Below, one piece after another: positions 61,952 through 64,000 of a stretch of 64,000 nt of DNA. The notes beneath the pieces are model-generated. The model did no database searches and was not told where the DNA came from. It saw only the letters and a list, made by a program, of their open reading frames with translations. The stretch's first letter is position 1. Each line of letters starts with the position of its first letter. Made by a program: the position numbers and the translations under genes. Source of the stretch: Flavobacteriaceae bacterium PS02334 (GTDB taxonomy: Bacteria; Bacteroidota; Bacteroidia; Flavobacteriales; Flavobacteriaceae); NCBI GenBank assembly GCA_029959295.1, contig JASCOH010000005.1, positions 124,001 to 188,000 of the forward strand, written 5' to 3'.

Positions 61952-63183
61952 TGAACAAAATCATTTTAGCTGCTAGCTTGATATTTCTGAATGTCGGGAT
62001 GCTTTTTTCTCAAAATGAGTCTAATTCTCCTTATTCTTTATTTGGTCTCGGAAGTCTTTATGAGTCAAATTATGGTAGTATTCCTTCTCTTGGAGGTTCT
62101 GGAGTAGCCTTGCCTACAAAGCGATTTATAAACAATTTAAATCCGGCTTCCCTAGCCTTTATTGACAGAAATAGCTTCTTATTTGATTTGGGCGGAAAGG
62201 CTTCGAGTACTTCCTATAAAAATCAAGATACGAATGAAAAGAAAGATAATTTCTATTTTTCTCATATTGCTTTTGCTTCACCAATAACGTCTAAATCTGG
62301 TTTTAGTTTTGCACTGAAGCCTTTTACGAATTCAACGTATGAAATAACAAATCTTGAAATTCCAATTCAAGGAACGACAGAATCTTATCTTGCTAGTATA
62401 GTTGGAACAGGAGGGTTGAATGCCTTTGATTTTTCCTATGGCTATTTGCTTTCTGATAAACTTTCTGTTGGTTTTACTGGCTCGGTGTTTTTTGGTTCGA
62501 TAGATGAAAAACGTACTATGGCTATTGCCGAATCTATAACTACGATTCAAGAAGAGAATAATTATCATGGTTTTCGACCAACATTAGGTGTCCAATTTTC
62601 TATTGACAGCACTCTTACGATTGGAGCCACGGTCAAATTGCCAACAACTCTAGGAGGTTCTCAAGTGCGTTCTATTAGTACGATTAATAATTCGGGTACG
62701 ATTGTCGTTGAAGATGAAGAAGATTATGACGTTGATAATTTTCGCCTTCCCACAGAAATAGCTTTTGGTGTCTCAAAAACTTTTAAGGATTTGAATCTTA
62801 CATTGGATTATGAAAGAAAATTTTGGGGAAGCACAAATCAGTCAGATGAATTTGGAGATTTTTCAGACCAGAATAAGTTTTCTTTTGGTGCTTCCTATAT
62901 GAGAAAAGGGAGGGAGATATCTTATTTAGACATGATTCAATATAATGCAGGAATAAGCTACGATACGGGGTATCTAGTTATTGATGATGAAAAAGTTCAA
63001 AATGCTGGCGTGCACATTGGACTCGGATTTCCGCTAGAAAATTTTCATTCTTTTTTAAATGTGACTTATTCTTATGGACAGCGAGGTAAGGTCAGCGAAA
63101 CATTGATAAAAGAAAACTATCATCTTTTGTCGCTTAATCTTAGTCTGGAAGGAATTTGGTTCGTTAAAAGAAAATATGACTAA
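61951..63183 (+). CDS. Outer-membrane barrel protein (FadL/OMPP1-like)
   Basis: A 410-residue protein with signal peptide ending LFSQ. The N-terminus NSPYSLFGLGSLYESNYGS, then GVALPTKRFINNLNPASLAFIDR, is the pattern of FadL/OMPP1-type barrels in Bacteroidota, where early Gly, Asn-Pro and Ala residues precede the strands. FSIDSTLTIGATVKLPTTLGG and the closing LSLNLSLEGIWFVKRKYD are also typical. Its ATG shares a base with the DUF4270 stop, so it is the likely membrane partner of that lipoprotein. Ends by overlapping murI by 4 bp. Confidence 0.8.
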   Translation: MNKIILAASLIFLNVGMLFSQNESNSPYSLFGLGSLYESNYGSIPSLGGSGVALPTKRFINNLNPASLAFIDRNSFLFDLGGKASSTSYKNQDTNEKKDNFYFSHIAFASPITSKSGFSFALKPFTNSTYEITNLEIPIQGTTESYLASIVGTGGLNAFDFSYGYLLSDKLSVGFTGSVFFGSIDEKRTMAIAESITTIQEENNYHGFRPTLGVQFSIDSTLTIGATVKLPTTLGGSQVRSISTINNSGTIVVEDEEDYDVDNFRLPTEIAFGVSKTFKDLNLTLDYERKFWGSTNQSDEFGDFSDQNKFSFGASYMRKGREISYLDMIQYNAGISYDTGYLVIDDEKVQNAGVHIGLGFPLENFHSFLNVTYSYGQRGKVSETLIKENYHLLSLNLSLEGIWFVKRKYD

Positions 63184-63959
63184 AAATCTTTTTGTATAAC
63201 AGAATATTTATGTTCTAAAATATCATCCAAAACTTCTGTATTTGCATTTGTGTAAAATACAGAAGTACTCGGCATATTGCTGTCATTTAAGACATTTTTC
63301 TGTTCAAGTAATTTCTGTGTTTGTTTGGCAACAGCTTCTCCTGAATCAATTATCTGGATGTGTTTTGGAAGTATTTCTTTTATCTGAGGAATTAGATAGG
63401 GATAGTGGCTGCAACCTAAAACTAAATAATCAATATTAGCTTCAATCATTGGTTCTAAATATTTATGCAGCAAAGAAGTCATCTCTTCAGAGTGCATCTG
63501 TCCGTCCTCAATCAATTTAACTAGATTGTAGCCGACTTGTTCAATGATCTTTGTGTCTTGGAATCTCTCTGTCGCTTTATTGAAAAGTTCGCTGTTTAGG
63601 GTTCCTTTCGTGGCAAGAATGCCTATGGTTTGCGTTTTTGAATTGTTTGCGGCAGGTTTTATTGCCGGCTCAATTCCTATAAAAGGAACGTCAAACTTTG
63701 CTCTTAATTCTTTTATTGCATTTGTAGTGGCTGTATTGCAGGCTACAACAATTATTTTTGAATTTTGCTCTAAAAGAAATTCGGTATTTTTTATGCTTAA
63801 TTCAATGATTTCCTCTTTTGATCTCTGGCCATAAGGAGCATTTTTTGTATCTGCAAGATAAATAGTATTTTCATTAGGCAATAGCTGGTGGATTTCTTTC
63901 CATATGGAAGTACCGCCTATTCCCGAATCAAAAAGTCCGATTGGTTGTGATTTTATCAT
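63180..63959 (-). CDS. murI: Glutamate racemase
   Basis: A 259-residue cytosolic enzyme that makes D-glutamate for peptidoglycan. Both catalytic cysteines are present: C74 in VVACNTATTN and C183 in LVLGCSHYPYL, with H185 next to the latter. The N-terminal GLFDSGIGGTSIW and APYGQRSKEE are family motifs. The start ATG at 63959 is fixed by the GLFDSGIGG opening. Its length is normal. A terminator-like inverted repeat lies upstream, cut by the window end. Confidence 0.97.
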   Translation of the reverse strand: MIKSQPIGLFDSGIGGTSIWKEIHQLLPNENTIYLADTKNAPYGQRSKEEIIELSIKNTEFLLEQNSKIIVVACNTATTNAIKELRAKFDVPFIGIEPAIKPAANNSKTQTIGILATKGTLNSELFNKATERFQDTKIIEQVGYNLVKLIEDGQMHSEEMTSLLHKYLEPMIEANIDYLVLGCSHYPYLIPQIKEILPKHIQIIDSGEAVAKQTQKLLEQKNVLNDSNMPSTSVFYTNANTEVLDDILEHKYSVIQKDF

Positions 63960-63971
63960 AAAAACAAATAT

Positions 63972-64000
63972 AAAAAAAACTGCTCAGATTGCCCGAGCAG
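63972..64000. terminator. Partial rho-independent terminator at window edge
   Basis: An A-run, then ctgctc, nine bases, gagcag, which ends exactly at base 64000. The expected T-run lies outside. It probably ends a gene located to the right, as it precedes murI. Confidence 0.6.

Noticed and set aside
1-64000. tRNA, rRNA, phage or CRISPR-Cas and restriction systems
   Set aside because: No such elements were recognised on either strand; MazEF is the only toxin-antitoxin pair seen.

Overview
This 64 kb window reads as a chromosomal piece of a member of the Bacteroidota, most likely Flavobacterium or a close relative. The reasons are AT-rich DNA, promoters of the TTTG-N19/20-TAnnTTTG type, weak Shine-Dalgarno sites, the gene order ruvA-sprA-gcvH-vanZ-deoC-remB known from gliding flavobacteria, a PorP/SprF protein, a TonB-dependent receptor with a CarboxypepD-like N-terminal domain, and a heme-copper oxidase split into several loci. 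I recognise no rRNA, tRNA, CRISPR array, transposase, integrase or prophage. Most of the window is ordinary chromosome, with a few accessory stretches.

Layout. 1-2.7 kb: the end of cytochrome oxidase subunit II and all of subunit I. 2.8-7.1 kb: mostly minus-strand small-function genes (Nudix, DUF2383, DUF2071, SnoaL-like, amino acid permease) plus one lipoprotein. 7.6-13.0 kb: an accessory island with one secreted protein and three tandem, mutually homologous, G+C-richer surface proteins; 38-bp near-identical direct repeats flank it. 13.2-16.2 kb: GNAT, ruvB, a MazEF toxin-antitoxin pair, queG. 16.3-18.2 kb: a 31-bp perfect inverted repeat and a DUF885 lipoprotein. 18.2-25.2 kb: a trehalose locus with a LacI regulator, two operator palindromes, a TonB-dependent receptor, an MFS transporter and a cytoplasmic trehalase. 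25.3-39.2 kb: malic enzyme, then ruvA, the giant type IX secretion translocon gene sprA, gcvH, vanZ-like, deoC and remB. 39.3-44.6 kb: heme O synthase, oxidase subunits III and IV and copper/assembly proteins (SCO, DUF420). The last gene here has its secretion signal written in a 7-bp hairpin repeat. 44.6-54.4 kb: DUF4403 lipoprotein, TolC plus adaptor, tsaB, a secreted protein, MscS, a YyaL-type thioredoxin-domain protein, and an Nfu protein. 54.7-56.3 kb: an orphan PorP/SprF protein and a gamma-carbonic-anhydrase-like protein. 56.3-63.2 kb: two diverging units, (outer-membrane protein, Kelch lipoprotein, DUF4907 lipoprotein, LytS-type kinase, LytTR regulator) and (DUF4270 lipoprotein, outer-membrane barrel). 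Then murI and a terminator cut by the window edge.

How genes work together. The trehalose locus gives a full path: outer-membrane uptake, inner-membrane transport and cytosolic cleavage under LacI-type control. SprA and RemB link the core to type IX secretion and gliding. The oxidase genes at both ends of the first 45 kb supply subunits and assembly factors of one respiratory complex. The most unusual items are the repeat-flanked tandem surface-protein island, the repeat-encoded signal peptide near 44.4 kb, the fungal-like calcium loop on the trehalase, and the two-component/Kelch/DUF4270 envelope cluster at 56-63 kb. All functional calls come from reading motifs by eye; no database search was run.
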